Positions 53,495-62,082 of a DNA stretch of 64,000 bases are shown here, one piece after another. The stretch spans positions 7,874,001-7,938,000 of the forward strand of contig NZ_CP102512.1 of NCBI RefSeq assembly GCF_024612015.1, written 5' to 3'. Every line of letters begins with the position of its first letter. The first letter of the stretch is position 1. The position numbers and the translations under genes were made by a program. Origin of the DNA: Streptomyces sp. CA-210063 (GTDB taxonomy: Bacteria > Actinomycetota > Actinomycetes > Streptomycetales > Streptomycetaceae). The notes beneath the pieces were generated by a model. That model was not told the origin of the DNA. It worked only from the letters and a program-made list of their open reading frames with translations, and ran no database searches.

Positions 53495-53800
53495 CGGGCT
53501 TCCTCCAACGGACTTGCTGCCTTCCGTCGGAGGGACGAGAGCTTCGATCCTTCGTACGCCATGTGCGGCGCGCTCCCGCGGTACCACCCTCCTTGGCTCT
53601 CCTGTGCGCCGTACGCGCCGGTGAGCCCCCTCATTGAGGTCGCGATACCGGGTCTACTCGCCTCGCCTGACGGGCTGCGGCTTTCTTCCGGTGGCTCCGG
53701 GGTGATCTTCACGTCGGGCTCGCCCCCGGGCTTCCACCGTCCCCGGGTCGCTCTGGGCTGCGTACGACGCTACTCGTCCCCATCCACGCTTTTCGCTCCG
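53495..53800 (-). ncRNA. Translational T-box riboswitch of ileS
   Basis: The T-box core AGGGTGGTACCGCG is on the minus strand at 53577-53590. Upstream a stem (GGTGG...CCACC) presents GAAGATCACC with the Ile specifier codon ATC at 53704-53706. Downstream, CCTCCGACGGA (53523-53533) can pair with TCCGTTGGAGG (53502-53512), hiding the ileS Shine-Dalgarno sequence. Uncharged tRNA-Ile should free it. There is no U-tract, so control is of translation, as known for actinobacterial ileS T-boxes. A -10 (TACACT) lies at 53806-53811. Confidence 0.93.
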
Positions 53801-53811
53801 CCCAGTGTACG

Positions 53812-54130
53812 GCGCCGCACGGACAGCGGCCGACCGGTTTTCCGGCGGCCGGGAGAAGGGCGCGGCGGGGCTTTCGGCGGGCTTGGCGGCCGGGGGCGCG
53901 ATGACCTGCGGGGTGACCCGAATGGAGCGGGTGAGGGCGTCCGGATCCTGGGACGTCCGGCGCGGCGGAATACCCGGCGGGGAGCTGGGCACAACGCTTG
54001 CAGGCTCGTCGCGCGACGGTCGTGGGGCGGGGGGAATGGGTGGTCTGCCCCGTTGCCGCGGGACTCGGGTCGATTTATCGTCCCAGCACGATTCGCGTGC
54101 AAGATCACAATATGTGAAGGGGCCGCGGCC
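53812..54130. other. Intergenic region between the ileS T-box and the DksA-like gene
   Basis: Divergent promoter region of 319 bp. An AT-rich CACAAT near the DksA-like start may be its -10. A plus-strand frame here (53805-54227) is not gene-like. Nothing else is evident. Confidence 0.4.
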
Positions 54131-55102
54131 ATGGTGGCGAAGAAGACCGCCGTACAGCAGTCGGCGTCCGGCAGATCCACGGTGGCCTCCGGCAGTGGGG
54201 GCGCGGGCGGGAAGGCCGCGCGGGTGAAGGCGGCAGGAAAGAAGACGGTGGCCAAGAAGGCGATGGCCAAGGACGCGGTGGCCAAGGAAGCGGTGGCCAA
54301 GGAAGCGGTGACCGAGAAGGCGGCGGCCAAGAAGTCCGCGGTCGAGAAGGCGGTTGCTGAGAAGTCCGTGGTCAAGAAGGCGGCGGCGAAGAAGGTCGCG
54401 GTCAAGAAGACGGTGGCCGAGAAGGGCTCGGTCAGGAAGACGGTGGCCAAGAAGGCCGCCGAGAAGAGCACCTCCGTGAAGGCGGCCTCCGGGAAAAGCG
54501 CGGTCAAGAAGAGCGCCACCAAGAGCACCGCGAAGATCACCACGAAGAGCGCCTCTGTGAAGAAGAGCATGGTCAAGAAGGCGGGCGCGGCCCAGGCCGC
54601 CGAGACGACGGGAGCCACGACGGTGGTTGCGAAGAACACTCCTGGTACGGCTACGGCGGCGAAGAAGCCCACCGCCGTCCCCAAGGCACGGCCCGCCGCG
54701 GTGGAGCCCGGCGAGCTCGCGGTACGCCCCGGTGAGGACCCGTGGAGCCCGGCCGAGGTCGCCGAGGCACGGACGGAGCTGCAGTCCGAGGCGATGCGGC
54801 TGCGGGCCGAGCTGGAGGCCTCCGAGCGGGCGCTCACGGGCCTGATGCGGGACTCCGGGGACGGGGCGGGCGACGACCAGGCCGACACCGGGGCGAAGAA
54901 CATCACGCGGGAGCACGAGCTGTCGCTCGCCCACAACGCGCGCGAGATGCTCGATCAGACCGAGCGCGCTCTGGAACGGCTCGCCTCGGGCACGTACGGG
55001 CTCTGCGAGAACTGTGGCAATCCGATCGGAAAGGCACGGATGCAGGCCTTCCCCCGGGCCACGCTGTGCGTGGAGTGCAAGCAGAAGCAGGAACGCCGTT
55101 AG
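54131..55102 (+). CDS. DksA/TraR-type zinc-finger protein with histone-H1-like tail
   Basis: The 323-aa protein joins a Lys/Ala-rich N-terminal two-thirds (about residues 15-200, many KKAVAKK-type repeats such as VAKEAVAKEAVTEKAAAKKS) to a C-terminal DksA/TraR domain with a coiled coil (REHELSLAHNAREMLDQTERALERL, core LSLAHNARE) and zinc finger LCENCGNPIGKARMQAFP then LCVECKQKQ. A bifunctional histone/DksA-like protein of this type has been described in S. coelicolor (SCO2075 as I recall). It probably binds DNA through the tail and RNA polymerase or ppGpp-linked sites through the DksA part. ATG at 54131 follows GAAGGGG. Confidence 0.9.
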   Translation: MVAKKTAVQQSASGRSTVASGSGGAGGKAARVKAAGKKTVAKKAMAKDAVAKEAVAKEAVTEKAAAKKSAVEKAVAEKSVVKKAAAKKVAVKKTVAEKGSVRKTVAKKAAEKSTSVKAASGKSAVKKSATKSTAKITTKSASVKKSMVKKAGAAQAAETTGATTVVAKNTPGTATAAKKPTAVPKARPAAVEPGELAVRPGEDPWSPAEVAEARTELQSEAMRLRAELEASERALTGLMRDSGDGAGDDQADTGAKNITREHELSLAHNAREMLDQTERALERLASGTYGLCENCGNPIGKARMQAFPRATLCVECKQKQERR

Positions 55103-55183
55103 CGATCGGCGTCTGAGCCCCTGGTCCGCGGAGGTCGTGTCGTACCTTTGTCCTCAGTCAGGAACCTAGGTTGAGGGACTCAC

Positions 55184-55795
55184 GTGGCAGAGGCGGAGCG
55201 CATCATCGGTACGCCGGACATTCCAGACGCGGCGGGGGCCGACCCGGAGCAGTCCGACGGCGAGAACGGCGCCGCCGCGGCGGAGGCCGACGCTGCCGCG
55301 CGGCCGCGCGGCAAGCGCCGGATCGCCGTGCTGTTCGGGGTCGCCGCGCTGGCGTACGCGCTCGACCTGATCAGCAAGATGATCGTGGTCGCGAAGCTGG
55401 AGCACCACGAGCCGATCGAGGTCATCGGGGACTGGCTGAAGTTCGAGGCGATCCGCAACGCGGGCGCGGCCTTCGGCTTCGGCGAGGCCTTCACGATCAT
55501 CTTCACGGTGATCGCGACGATCGTGATCGTGGTGATCGCCCGGCTCGCCCGCAAGCTGTACAGCCTGCCCTGGGCGATCGCGCTCGGCCTGCTGCTCGGC
55601 GGTGCGCTGGGCAACCTCACCGACCGGATCTTCCGTTCGCCGGGCGTCTTCGAGGGCGCGGTCGTCGACTTCATCGCGCCCAAGGGCTTCGCGGTGTTCA
55701 ACCTGGCGGATTCGGCCATCGTGTGCGGCGGCATCCTGATCGTGCTGCTGTCGTTCCGGGGGCTCGACCCGGACGGGACCGTCCACAAGGACTGA
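55184..55795 (+). CDS. lspA: Lipoprotein signal peptidase (signal peptidase II)
   Basis: Cleaves signal peptides of prolipoproteins. The 203-aa protein has an acidic/Ala-rich N-terminal extension (about 1-45) and four membrane helices with the catalytic Asp pair: GNLTDRIFR and [12 protein letters not shown], plus [14 protein letters not shown] at 55184 follows GAGGGA. It precedes rluD, a pairing common in bacteria. Confidence 0.95.
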   Translation: MAEAERIIGTPDIPDAAGADPEQSDGENGAAAAEADAAARPRGKRRIAVLFGVAALAYALDLISKMIVVAKLEHHEPIEVIGDWLKFEAIRNAGAAFGFGEAFTIIFTVIATIVIVVIARLARKLYSLPWAIALGLLLGGALGNLTDRIFRSPGVFEGAVVDFIAPKGFAVFNLADSAIVCGGILIVLLSFRGLDPDGTVHKD

Positions 55796-55897
55796 GGGTC
55801 GTTCGCGAGGACCGGGAGCCGTTCGCGAGGGTTGAGGCCCCGGAGTTATCCACAGGTGCCGGTCGGGGGTGTGTCACCCGTCCGGCATACTCGACGG

Positions 55898-56842
55898 GTG
55901 AGCCCGATTCCCGAGATCCGTACCCTGCCCGTGCCCGACGGCCTGGAGGGCGAGCGTGTCGACGCCGCCATCTCCCGCATGTTCGGCTTCTCCCGTACCA
56001 AGGCGGCCGAGCTCGCCGCCACGGGGAAGGTCACGGTCGACGGATCGGTGGTCGGCAAGTCGGAGCGGGTGCACGGCGGGGCCTGGATGGAGGTCGAGAT
56101 GCCCCAGGCGCCCGCGCCGGTACAGGTCGTCGCCGAGCCGGTCGAGGGCATGGAGATCGTGCACGACGACGATGACGTGGTCGTGATCGTCAAGCCGGTC
56201 GGCGTGGCCGCGCATCCCAGCCCCGGCTGGTCCGGGCCGACCGTCATCGGCGGGCTCGCCGCCGCCGGGTACCGGATCTCGACGTCCGGCGCCGCCGAGC
56301 GCCAGGGCATCGTGCACCGGCTCGATGTGGGCACCTCCGGTCTGATGGTGGTCGCCAAGTCGGAGTACGCGTACACGTCCCTCAAGCGCCAGTTCAAGGA
56401 GCGGACCGTCGACAAGCGGTACCACACGCTGGTCCAGGGCCACCCCGACCCCACGAGCGGCACCATCGACGCGCCCATCGGACGGCACCCGAACCACGAC
56501 TACAAGTGGGCGGTCATCGCCGAGGGCAAGGCGTCCGTCACGCACTACGACCTGGTCGAGGCGTTCCGGTCCGCCTCCCTGCTCGACGTCAAGCTCGAGA
56601 CCGGGCGTACCCACCAGATCCGCGTCCACATGGCCGCGCACCGGCACCCGTGCGTGGGCGACCTGACGTACGGCGCCGACCCGACGCTCGCCAAGCGGCT
56701 CGGCCTCACCCGCCAGTGGCTGCACGCCGTACGGCTCGGGTTCGAGCACCCCGGGGACGGGAGCTGGGTCGAGTTCGGGAGCGACTACCCGGCGGATCTG
56801 CAGAAGGCCCTGGACAAGGTCCGGGAGGAGACGTACGCGTGA
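55898..56842 (+). CDS. rluD: RluD-family 23S rRNA pseudouridine synthase
   Basis: Isomerises uridines to pseudouridine in 23S rRNA. The 314-aa protein has an N-terminal S4 domain ([28 protein letters not shown], core SRTKAAELA) and a catalytic domain with [14 protein letters not shown] (catalytic Asp), [13 protein letters not shown] and [15 protein letters not shown] at 55898 lies about 8 nt after a -10-like CATACT, so it may be leaderless; upstream residues are not conserved. Its stop overlaps the GNAT gene (GTGA). Confidence 0.92.
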   Translation: MSPIPEIRTLPVPDGLEGERVDAAISRMFGFSRTKAAELAATGKVTVDGSVVGKSERVHGGAWMEVEMPQAPAPVQVVAEPVEGMEIVHDDDDVVVIVKPVGVAAHPSPGWSGPTVIGGLAAAGYRISTSGAAERQGIVHRLDVGTSGLMVVAKSEYAYTSLKRQFKERTVDKRYHTLVQGHPDPTSGTIDAPIGRHPNHDYKWAVIAEGKASVTHYDLVEAFRSASLLDVKLETGRTHQIRVHMAAHRHPCVGDLTYGADPTLAKRLGLTRQWLHAVRLGFEHPGDGSWVEFGSDYPADLQKALDKVREETYA

Positions 56843-57315
56843 GTGCGGAGCCGGTGTCCTACGCGGTGCGCGTCGCCGAGGGTCCCGGCGACCGCGAGGC
56901 GTGCTTCGCGGTGCGCAAGGAGGTCTTCGTCGTCGAGCAGGGTGTGCCGGAGGACCTGGAGTACGACGCGTACGACGCCGGGGCCGTGCATGTGCTCGCC
57001 GTACGGGACGACGGGCTGCCCCTCGGGGCCGGGCGGCTGCTGTACGGGGAGGCTGCCGCCGGCAAGACCGGTGGGGCGGCTGGTGTGGGTTCGCTGGGGC
57101 GGCTGGCGGTCGTCCGGGAGGCTCGTGGGCTGGGCGTCGGGGTCGCGCTGGTGCGGGCCGTCGAGGAGGCGGCGCGTGGGCGGGGGCTGACCGCGGTGGA
57201 TCTGGGGGCGCAGACGCATGCGCTGGGGTTCTACGAGCGGTTGGGGTATGTGGCGTACGGGGCGGAGTTCCTGGACGCGGGGATACCTCATCGGGCGATG
57301 CGGCGGAGTCTGTAG
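56839..57315 (+). CDS. GNAT-family N-acetyltransferase
   Basis: A 158-aa acetyltransferase of the ElaA/YjcF-like group. [22 protein letters not shown] near the N-terminus is the family signature; [24 protein letters not shown] is the acetyl-CoA loop (R-x-x-G-x-G/A), and [16 protein letters not shown] closes the fold. The substrate is unknown. Its GTG (56839) overlaps the rluD stop by 4 bp. Confidence 0.85.
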   Translation: MSAEPVSYAVRVAEGPGDREACFAVRKEVFVVEQGVPEDLEYDAYDAGAVHVLAVRDDGLPLGAGRLLYGEAAAGKTGGAAGVGSLGRLAVVREARGLGVGVALVRAVEEAARGRGLTAVDLGAQTHALGFYERLGYVAYGAEFLDAGIPHRAMRRSL

Positions 57316-57436
57316 GCCTGCGGGGGCGGGTGCGGGTGCGGGGGCTCTTTGAACTGCGTTTCGCGGGCGGAATGGGTGAGATGGGTGGGGCGGGGCAGGC
57401 GGGGGCTGTGGAGCTGAACGTCTAGATCTCGTCGGA

Positions 57437-59032
57437 GTGCTGCGCGTGGATCAGTTGGCCCTGTTTTTCGTGTTGCTGCTCGGGGCCGTGATCAGTGTGC
57501 CGGTGGGGGAGCGGCTGAAGCTGCCGGCGCCGGTCCTGATGACGTTGCTGGGCATCGCGCTGGCCGTGCCGGGGTTCGTGCCCAATGTGGAGATCCCGCC
57601 GGAGTTCATCCTGCCGCTGCTGTTGCCGCCGCTGCTGTACGCGGCGGTGCGGCGGACGTCCTGGCGGCAGTTCGCGGCGAACCGGCGGCCGATCTTCCTG
57701 CTCGCGGTGGCGCTGGTGTTCGTGACCACCGCCGCCGTGGCCGCCGTGGCGAACGCGATCGTGCCCGGGCTTCCCGTCGCCGCGGCCGTGGCGCTCGGCG
57801 CCCTCGTCGCGCCGCCCGACCCGGTGGCGGCGACGGCCGTGGCGGGACAGCTCGGGCTGCCGCGTCGCCTGGTGTCGATCCTGGAGGGCGAGGGCCTCTT
57901 CAACGACGTCACGGCCATCGTGCTCTACCACGTGGCCATCGCGGCCGCCGTCGGCGGATCCTTCTCGCTGTCCCGTGCCGCGCTCCAGCTCGTGCTGTCG
58001 GCGGTGGTCGCCGTCGCCGTGGGGCTCGCGCTCGGCTGGGCCGCCAACAAGCTGATGGACTTCCTCGAGGACGCCACGCTGCAGATCGGGCTGACCCTGC
58101 TCGTGCCGTACGCGTCGTACGTGATGGCCGAGGAACTGCACGGGTCCGGGGTGCTCGCGGTGCTCACCACCGCGTTGTTCCTCGCGGAGTACGCGCTCGG
58201 GGCGGACGACGTCCTGACGCGGCTCGCCGGGCACACCGTCTGGGACGTCGTGGACACGCTGGTCACCGGCGTCGCCTTCGGGCTGATCGGGCTGGAACTC
58301 CACAACGCGATCCGGACGGCGTCCGGGCGGTGGGGCGAGATGCTCGGCTGGGCGGGGGCGGTCGTGGCCGTCGTCGTCCTCGTACGGCTCGTGTGGTTGC
58401 TGCCGGCCACGTGGCTCGCGCGGCGGCTGCACGCGAAGCGGGACTACGACGAGGAGATCCCGATGTCGTGGCGCGAGACCGTGGTGATGTGGTGGGCCGG
58501 GATGCGGGGGGTGGCGTCCGTGGCGCTGGCGCTGGCGATTCCGTTGGAGACGGACAGTGGGGTGCCGTTTCCCGACCGGGACGAGATCGTGTTCATTGCG
58601 TTCGGGGTGATCATGGGGACGCTGGTGCTCCAGGGGCTCACCCTGCCGTGGCTCGTGCGGAGGTTGGGGGTGCGGGCGGATGAGGGGGTCGAGAAGGAGT
58701 TCGAGAAGGAGCTGGCTGTGCGGGCGGCCAAGGCGGCGAAGCGGCGGCTGAAGGAGATCGAGGAGGTGGAGGAGCTGCCGGAGGAGTTGTCCGAACGGTT
58801 GTTGCGGCGGGCCTTCGAGATCGGGGTGCGGATCAGCCCGGAGGTGGGGGAGGAGGAGCGGCGGGAGGGGCATGAGCAGCGGGTGCGGCGGCTTCGGAGG
58901 ATGCGGCGGATCCAGGGGGAGATGTTGAGCGCGGCTCGGCATGAGGTGTTGGCTGCGCGGAGTGAGGCCGGGGCGGATCCTGAGGTGGTGGATCGGGTGT
59001 TGCGGCATCTGGATGTGCGCAGCCTTCGGTGA
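57437..59032 (+). CDS. Na+/H+ antiporter, CPA1 family
   Basis: Exchanges sodium or another cation for protons across the membrane. The 531-aa protein has about twelve membrane helices, including GALVAPPDPVAATAVAGQLGLPRRLVSILEGEGLFND, whose PPDPVAA and EGEGLFND are CPA1 signatures with the ion-binding Asp. A cytosolic C-terminal region (about 415-531) is rich in charged, coiled-coil-like residues. GTG at 57437 is used; GTG at 57446 is an alternative. Third-position GC falls near the 3' end (GGTTG-rich). Confidence 0.88.
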   Translation: MLRVDQLALFFVLLLGAVISVPVGERLKLPAPVLMTLLGIALAVPGFVPNVEIPPEFILPLLLPPLLYAAVRRTSWRQFAANRRPIFLLAVALVFVTTAAVAAVANAIVPGLPVAAAVALGALVAPPDPVAATAVAGQLGLPRRLVSILEGEGLFNDVTAIVLYHVAIAAAVGGSFSLSRAALQLVLSAVVAVAVGLALGWAANKLMDFLEDATLQIGLTLLVPYASYVMAEELHGSGVLAVLTTALFLAEYALGADDVLTRLAGHTVWDVVDTLVTGVAFGLIGLELHNAIRTASGRWGEMLGWAGAVVAVVVLVRLVWLLPATWLARRLHAKRDYDEEIPMSWRETVVMWWAGMRGVASVALALAIPLETDSGVPFPDRDEIVFIAFGVIMGTLVLQGLTLPWLVRRLGVRADEGVEKEFEKELAVRAAKAAKRRLKEIEEVEELPEELSERLLRRAFEIGVRISPEVGEEERREGHEQRVRRLRRMRRIQGEMLSAARHEVLAARSEAGADPEVVDRVLRHLDVRSLR

Positions 59033-59120
59033 GGGGGGTGGGTTGCCCACCCACGCACCGCCCGTTGCTGCTTGGTGGAGAAGTGCGGGTCTCCTGTGGG
59101 GGTTGAGCGCCGTTGGCGGC

Positions 59121-59148
59121 TGACTGCTGACTGCTGACTGCTGACTGG
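59121..59148. repeat. Heptanucleotide microsatellite (TGACTGC)n
   Basis: TGACTGC repeats three times exactly (59121-59141) and a fourth time as TGACTGG. It lies between the antiporter and SDR genes. Confidence 0.85.
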
Positions 59149-59198
59149 AGCGGGCAAGGGGCAGGGGTGGGGGAGTTGGGGTTTGTAGGGTCGGGCGT

Positions 59199-59946
59199 AT
59201 GGCACGCAATGTGGTGATCAGTGGTGGGGGTACGGGGATCGGGCGCGCGGCGGCTGAGGTGTTCGCGGCGGGCGGGGATCGGGTGTTGCTGGTCGGGCGG
59301 CGGGCGGCGGGCGGAGGTGTTGGAGCAGGTGGGGGTGCCCGGGGCGCTCACGTATGCGGCCGATCTCGGCGACACGGGGAGTGTTCGGGGGGTCGCCGAT
59401 TTCGTGGCGGCGGAGTTGGGGACCGTGGATGTGCTGATCCACAGCGCCGGGGGGAACGGTGGGCTGGAGCCCGGGGCGGAGGGGGATGATCCGCTCGATG
59501 TCGTGGCGCACAACTGGAGGGTCAACTTCCGGCAGAACACCCTGACCGCCGTGCTGCTCACCGAGGCGTTGGGGGAGCGGTTGGCCTCGCCGGGCGGGCG
59601 GGTGCTCTTCTTGTCGTCGATCGCGGCGTACCGGGGGTCGGGGAGCGGGGCGTACGCGGCGTCCAAGGCGGCGCTGCATCCGTACGCGTTCGATCTGGCG
59701 CGGGGGTTCGGGCCCCGCGGGATCACGGTGAATGTCGTGGCGCCCGGTTATGTCGAGGACACCGAGTTCTTCGGCGGTTCGATCGAGGAGGCGCGGCGGG
59801 CCCGGCTCGTCGCGGAGACCTCGACGGGCCGGGCCGGCACGCCAGCCGATGTGGCCGACACGCTGCACTGGCTCGCGTCGCCCGGCGCGGGCCACGTCAC
59901 CGCGCAGATCGTTCAGGTCAACGGGGGCGCGGAGCGGGGGCGCTGA
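59199..59946 (+). pseudogene. Short-chain dehydrogenase/reductase, frameshifted by a 7-bp duplication
   Basis: The frame starts MARNVVISGGGTGIGRAAAEV, the SDR NAD(P) motif GGGTGIG, and runs to VLLVGRRA at about 59307; it then leaves the family pattern. The +1 frame continues as AEVLEQVGVPGALTYAADL and holds the rest: HSAGGNGG, the catalytic YAASKAAL and the late NVVAPGYVEDTEFF. The sequence GGCGGCG is repeated directly (59296-59302, 59303-59309). Removing one copy restores one clean frame, V-G-R-R-A-E-V-L. A sequencing error is possible; otherwise the gene is broken or phase-variable. Confidence 0.85.
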
Positions 59947-59954
59947 GGGGATCC

Positions 59955-59986
59955 TTGGCCGGTTGGCCGGTTGGCCGGTTGGCCGG
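59955..59986. repeat. Octanucleotide microsatellite (TTGGCCGG)4
   Basis: Four perfect, uninterrupted copies of TTGGCCGG just after the SDR stop. Confidence 0.92.
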
Positions 59987-60240
59987 TTCCCGTGTGCCCC
60001 TGGTCCGCGCCCAAGTCGGCTCCCTGTGCGCCCCCTGGTCCGCGCCCGTCTCGGCTCCCGTGCGCACTCCTGGCTTGTGGCCATCTCGGTTCCCGTGCGC
60101 GCTCCTGGCCCGTGGCGATGTCGGCTCCGTGCGTCCCCTGGCCTGTGCCCATCGGTTCCCGTGCGCGCTCTGGGCCCACTGTCCATGTCGGTCCCCGTGC
60201 GCACCCCCGGCCCCCTGCCCATGTGGCCCCTGTGTTCACC
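59987..60240. repeat. Degenerate minisatellite, about 35-bp period, about seven copies
   Basis: The unit is roughly TCGGCTCCCGTGCGC then NCTCCTGGCCCGTGNCCATG; copies drift in length (31 to 36 bp). TCGGT/TCGGC and CCCGTGCGC recur about every 35 bp. Confidence 0.75.
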
Positions 60241-60270
60241 GCGGCCCAACGCTCCTGTCGTGGCCGCTGG

Positions 60271-61395
60271 TCAGCCCCGGTCCGTCGACCTCGGTGGCTC
60301 GTGGATGCGGCCTCGTGTGGCGCGGGGGGCCATGCCGTCCGTGTGGGCGTGGGGGTGGGTCGGGGGGAGGACCGCGTCGGCGGTGTTGACGCGGGGGAGG
60401 GCGTAGGGGTGGGACTCGGTGAGCCAGTGGATGAGTTGTTCGCGGACGGTGACGCGGACGGTCCACAGGTCGTCCGGGTCCTTGGCCGTGACGAGGGCGC
60501 GGACCTCCATGGTCGAGGGGGTCGAGTCGGTGACGGTCAGGTCGTAAAAGCGGCCGTCCCAGGCGGGGCAGCCGCGCAGGATGTCCCGGAGCCGCTCGCG
60601 CATCTCGGGCAGCGGCGCGGCGTGGTCGACGTGGAGGAAGACCGTGCCGGTCATCTGAGCGCCGCCGCGAGACCAGTTCTCGAAGGGCTTCGAGGTGAAG
60701 TAGGAGACCGGCATGGTGATGCGGCGTTCGTCCCAGGTGCGGACCGTCAGGAAGGTGAGGGTGATCTCGTCGACCGTGCCCCACTCGCCCTCCACCACGA
60801 CCACGTCACCGAGGCGCACCATGTCGCCGAAGGCGATCTGGAGCCCGGCGAAGAGGTTGCTCAGCGTGGACTGCGCGGCGATACCGGCGACGATGCCCAG
60901 GAGTCCGGCCGAGGCCAGCAGTGAGGTGCCGGCCGCGCGCATCGCCGGGAAGGTCAGCAGCATCGAGGCCACGGCCACCACACCGACGATCGCCGCGACC
61001 ACCCGTGTGATCAGCGTCACCTGGGTCCGCACCCGGCGTACCCGGGCCGGATCGCGGTGGGCGCGGGCGTAGCGGCTGTACGTCGTCTCCACTATCGCCG
61101 CCGCGATCCGGATCACCAACCAGGCCGTCGCGCCGATCAGTACGAGGGTCAGTGCCCGGCCGATGGCGGTCCGGTGCTGCTCCAGCAGTTGCGCCTCGTC
61201 GTACGACGCTCTGAGGAAGGCCGCGCACAGGACCAGTTGGTAGGGGATGCGGCCGCGGCGCAGCAGGCCCCACAGAGGTGTCTCGTGGTGCCGCTGGTCC
61301 GCCTTGCGCAGCAGCAGATCGGTCGTCCAGCCGATGAGCAGCGTGAGGACGACCGAGCCACCGATGACGATCAATGGGCGGAGTAGATTCTCCAT
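60271..61395 (-). CDS. MscS-family mechanosensitive ion channel
   Basis: Opens under membrane tension to release solutes. The 374-aa protein has an N-terminal helix and three to four membrane segments, then the MscS core: pore helix SLLASAGLLGIVAGIAAQSTLSNLFAGLQIAF (core AGLLGIVAGIAAQ), then GDMVRLGDVVVVEGEWGTVDEITLTFLTVRTWDERRITMPVSYF. The C-terminal tail is basic. ATG at 61395 (MENLLRP) is used; another start at 61419 adds eight residues. Confidence 0.88.
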   Translation of the reverse strand: MENLLRPLIVIGGSVVLTLLIGWTTDLLLRKADQRHHETPLWGLLRRGRIPYQLVLCAAFLRASYDEAQLLEQHRTAIGRALTLVLIGATAWLVIRIAAAIVETTYSRYARAHRDPARVRRVRTQVTLITRVVAAIVGVVAVASMLLTFPAMRAAGTSLLASAGLLGIVAGIAAQSTLSNLFAGLQIAFGDMVRLGDVVVVEGEWGTVDEITLTFLTVRTWDERRITMPVSYFTSKPFENWSRGGAQMTGTVFLHVDHAAPLPEMRERLRDILRGCPAWDGRFYDLTVTDSTPSTMEVRALVTAKDPDDLWTVRVTVREQLIHWLTESHPYALPRVNTADAVLPPTHPHAHTDGMAPRATRGRIHEPPRSTDRG

Positions 61396-61502
61396 GCCTT
61401 CGAACGTAACCGGCCGCACGGGGTGATGAACATGTGACTTCGGCCGCCCTCGGGGTACGGGCGCCGCGCCCCGTTGTCGTACCCGGCTGGCACGATGGCC
61501 TC

Positions 61503-62072
61503 ATGAACATCATGCTCTTCCATTCGACCTACGGCCTGAGGCCCGCGGTGCGCGCGGCCGCGGACCGGTTGCGCGCCGCCGGACACGAGGTGTGGACCCC
61601 CGACCTCTTCGACGGCCGGACGTTCGACACGGTCGAGGAGGGCATGGCCTTCAACACGGAGCTGGGCCGGGAGGAGTTGCTCAGACGGGCGGTCCTGGCC
61701 GCCGCGCCCTACTCGGAGCGAGGGCTCGTCTACGCCGGGTTCTCGCTGGGCGCCGCGACCGCGCAGACCCTGGCCCTGGGCGACAAGCAGGCCCGCGGGC
61801 TGCTGCTCCTGCACGGCACGTCGGACATCGCCGCCGCCGCGTCCGTGGACGACCTGCCGGTCCAACTGCATGTCGCCGAGCCCGACCCCTTCGAGCCGGA
61901 CGACTGGCTGAGCGCCTGGTACCTCCAGATGCGCAAGGCCGGCGCCGACGTCGAGGTCTACAGATATGCGGGCGCCGGGCACCTCTACACCGACCCCGAC
62001 CTGCCCGACTACGACGAGGAGGCCGCCGAGGCCACCTGGCGGGTGGCCCTCGGCTTCCTCGAAACCCTGTGA
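61503..62072 (+). CDS. Dienelactone-hydrolase-like alpha/beta hydrolase
   Basis: A 189-aa protein of the dienelactone hydrolase family: LFHSTYGLRPAVRAAADRLRAAGHEVWTPDLFDG at the start, then YAGFSLGAATAQTLAL in place of the usual G-x-C-x-G elbow (Ser instead of Cys), and YAGAGHLYTDPDLPDYD with the His. The Ser nucleophile is a difference from classical dienelactone hydrolase. ATG at 61503 is preceded by CACGAT, perhaps a -10 giving a leaderless mRNA. Confidence 0.8.
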   Translation: MNIMLFHSTYGLRPAVRAAADRLRAAGHEVWTPDLFDGRTFDTVEEGMAFNTELGREELLRRAVLAAAPYSERGLVYAGFSLGAATAQTLALGDKQARGLLLLHGTSDIAAAASVDDLPVQLHVAEPDPFEPDDWLSAWYLQMRKAGADVEVYRYAGAGHLYTDPDLPDYDEEAAEATWRVALGFLETL

Positions 62073-62082
62073 CTCCTGGGCG

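Larger units (their letters stand above)
59947..60270. other. Repeat-filled 324-bp region between convergent genes
   Basis: Made almost entirely of two arrays: (TTGGCCGG)4 and a 35-bp minisatellite. I see no gene. Confidence 0.65.

Noticed and set aside
53805..54227. 140-codon plus-strand frame starting before the DksA-like gene
   Set aside because: It is out of frame with the DksA-like gene, has no homology pattern and overlaps the divergent promoter region.
50471..55102. A 1543-codon plus-strand open frame across the ileS region
   Set aside because: It is antisense to ileS for most of its length; high GC content makes long shadow frames common. Only its last 323 codons (from 54131) form the real DksA-like gene.
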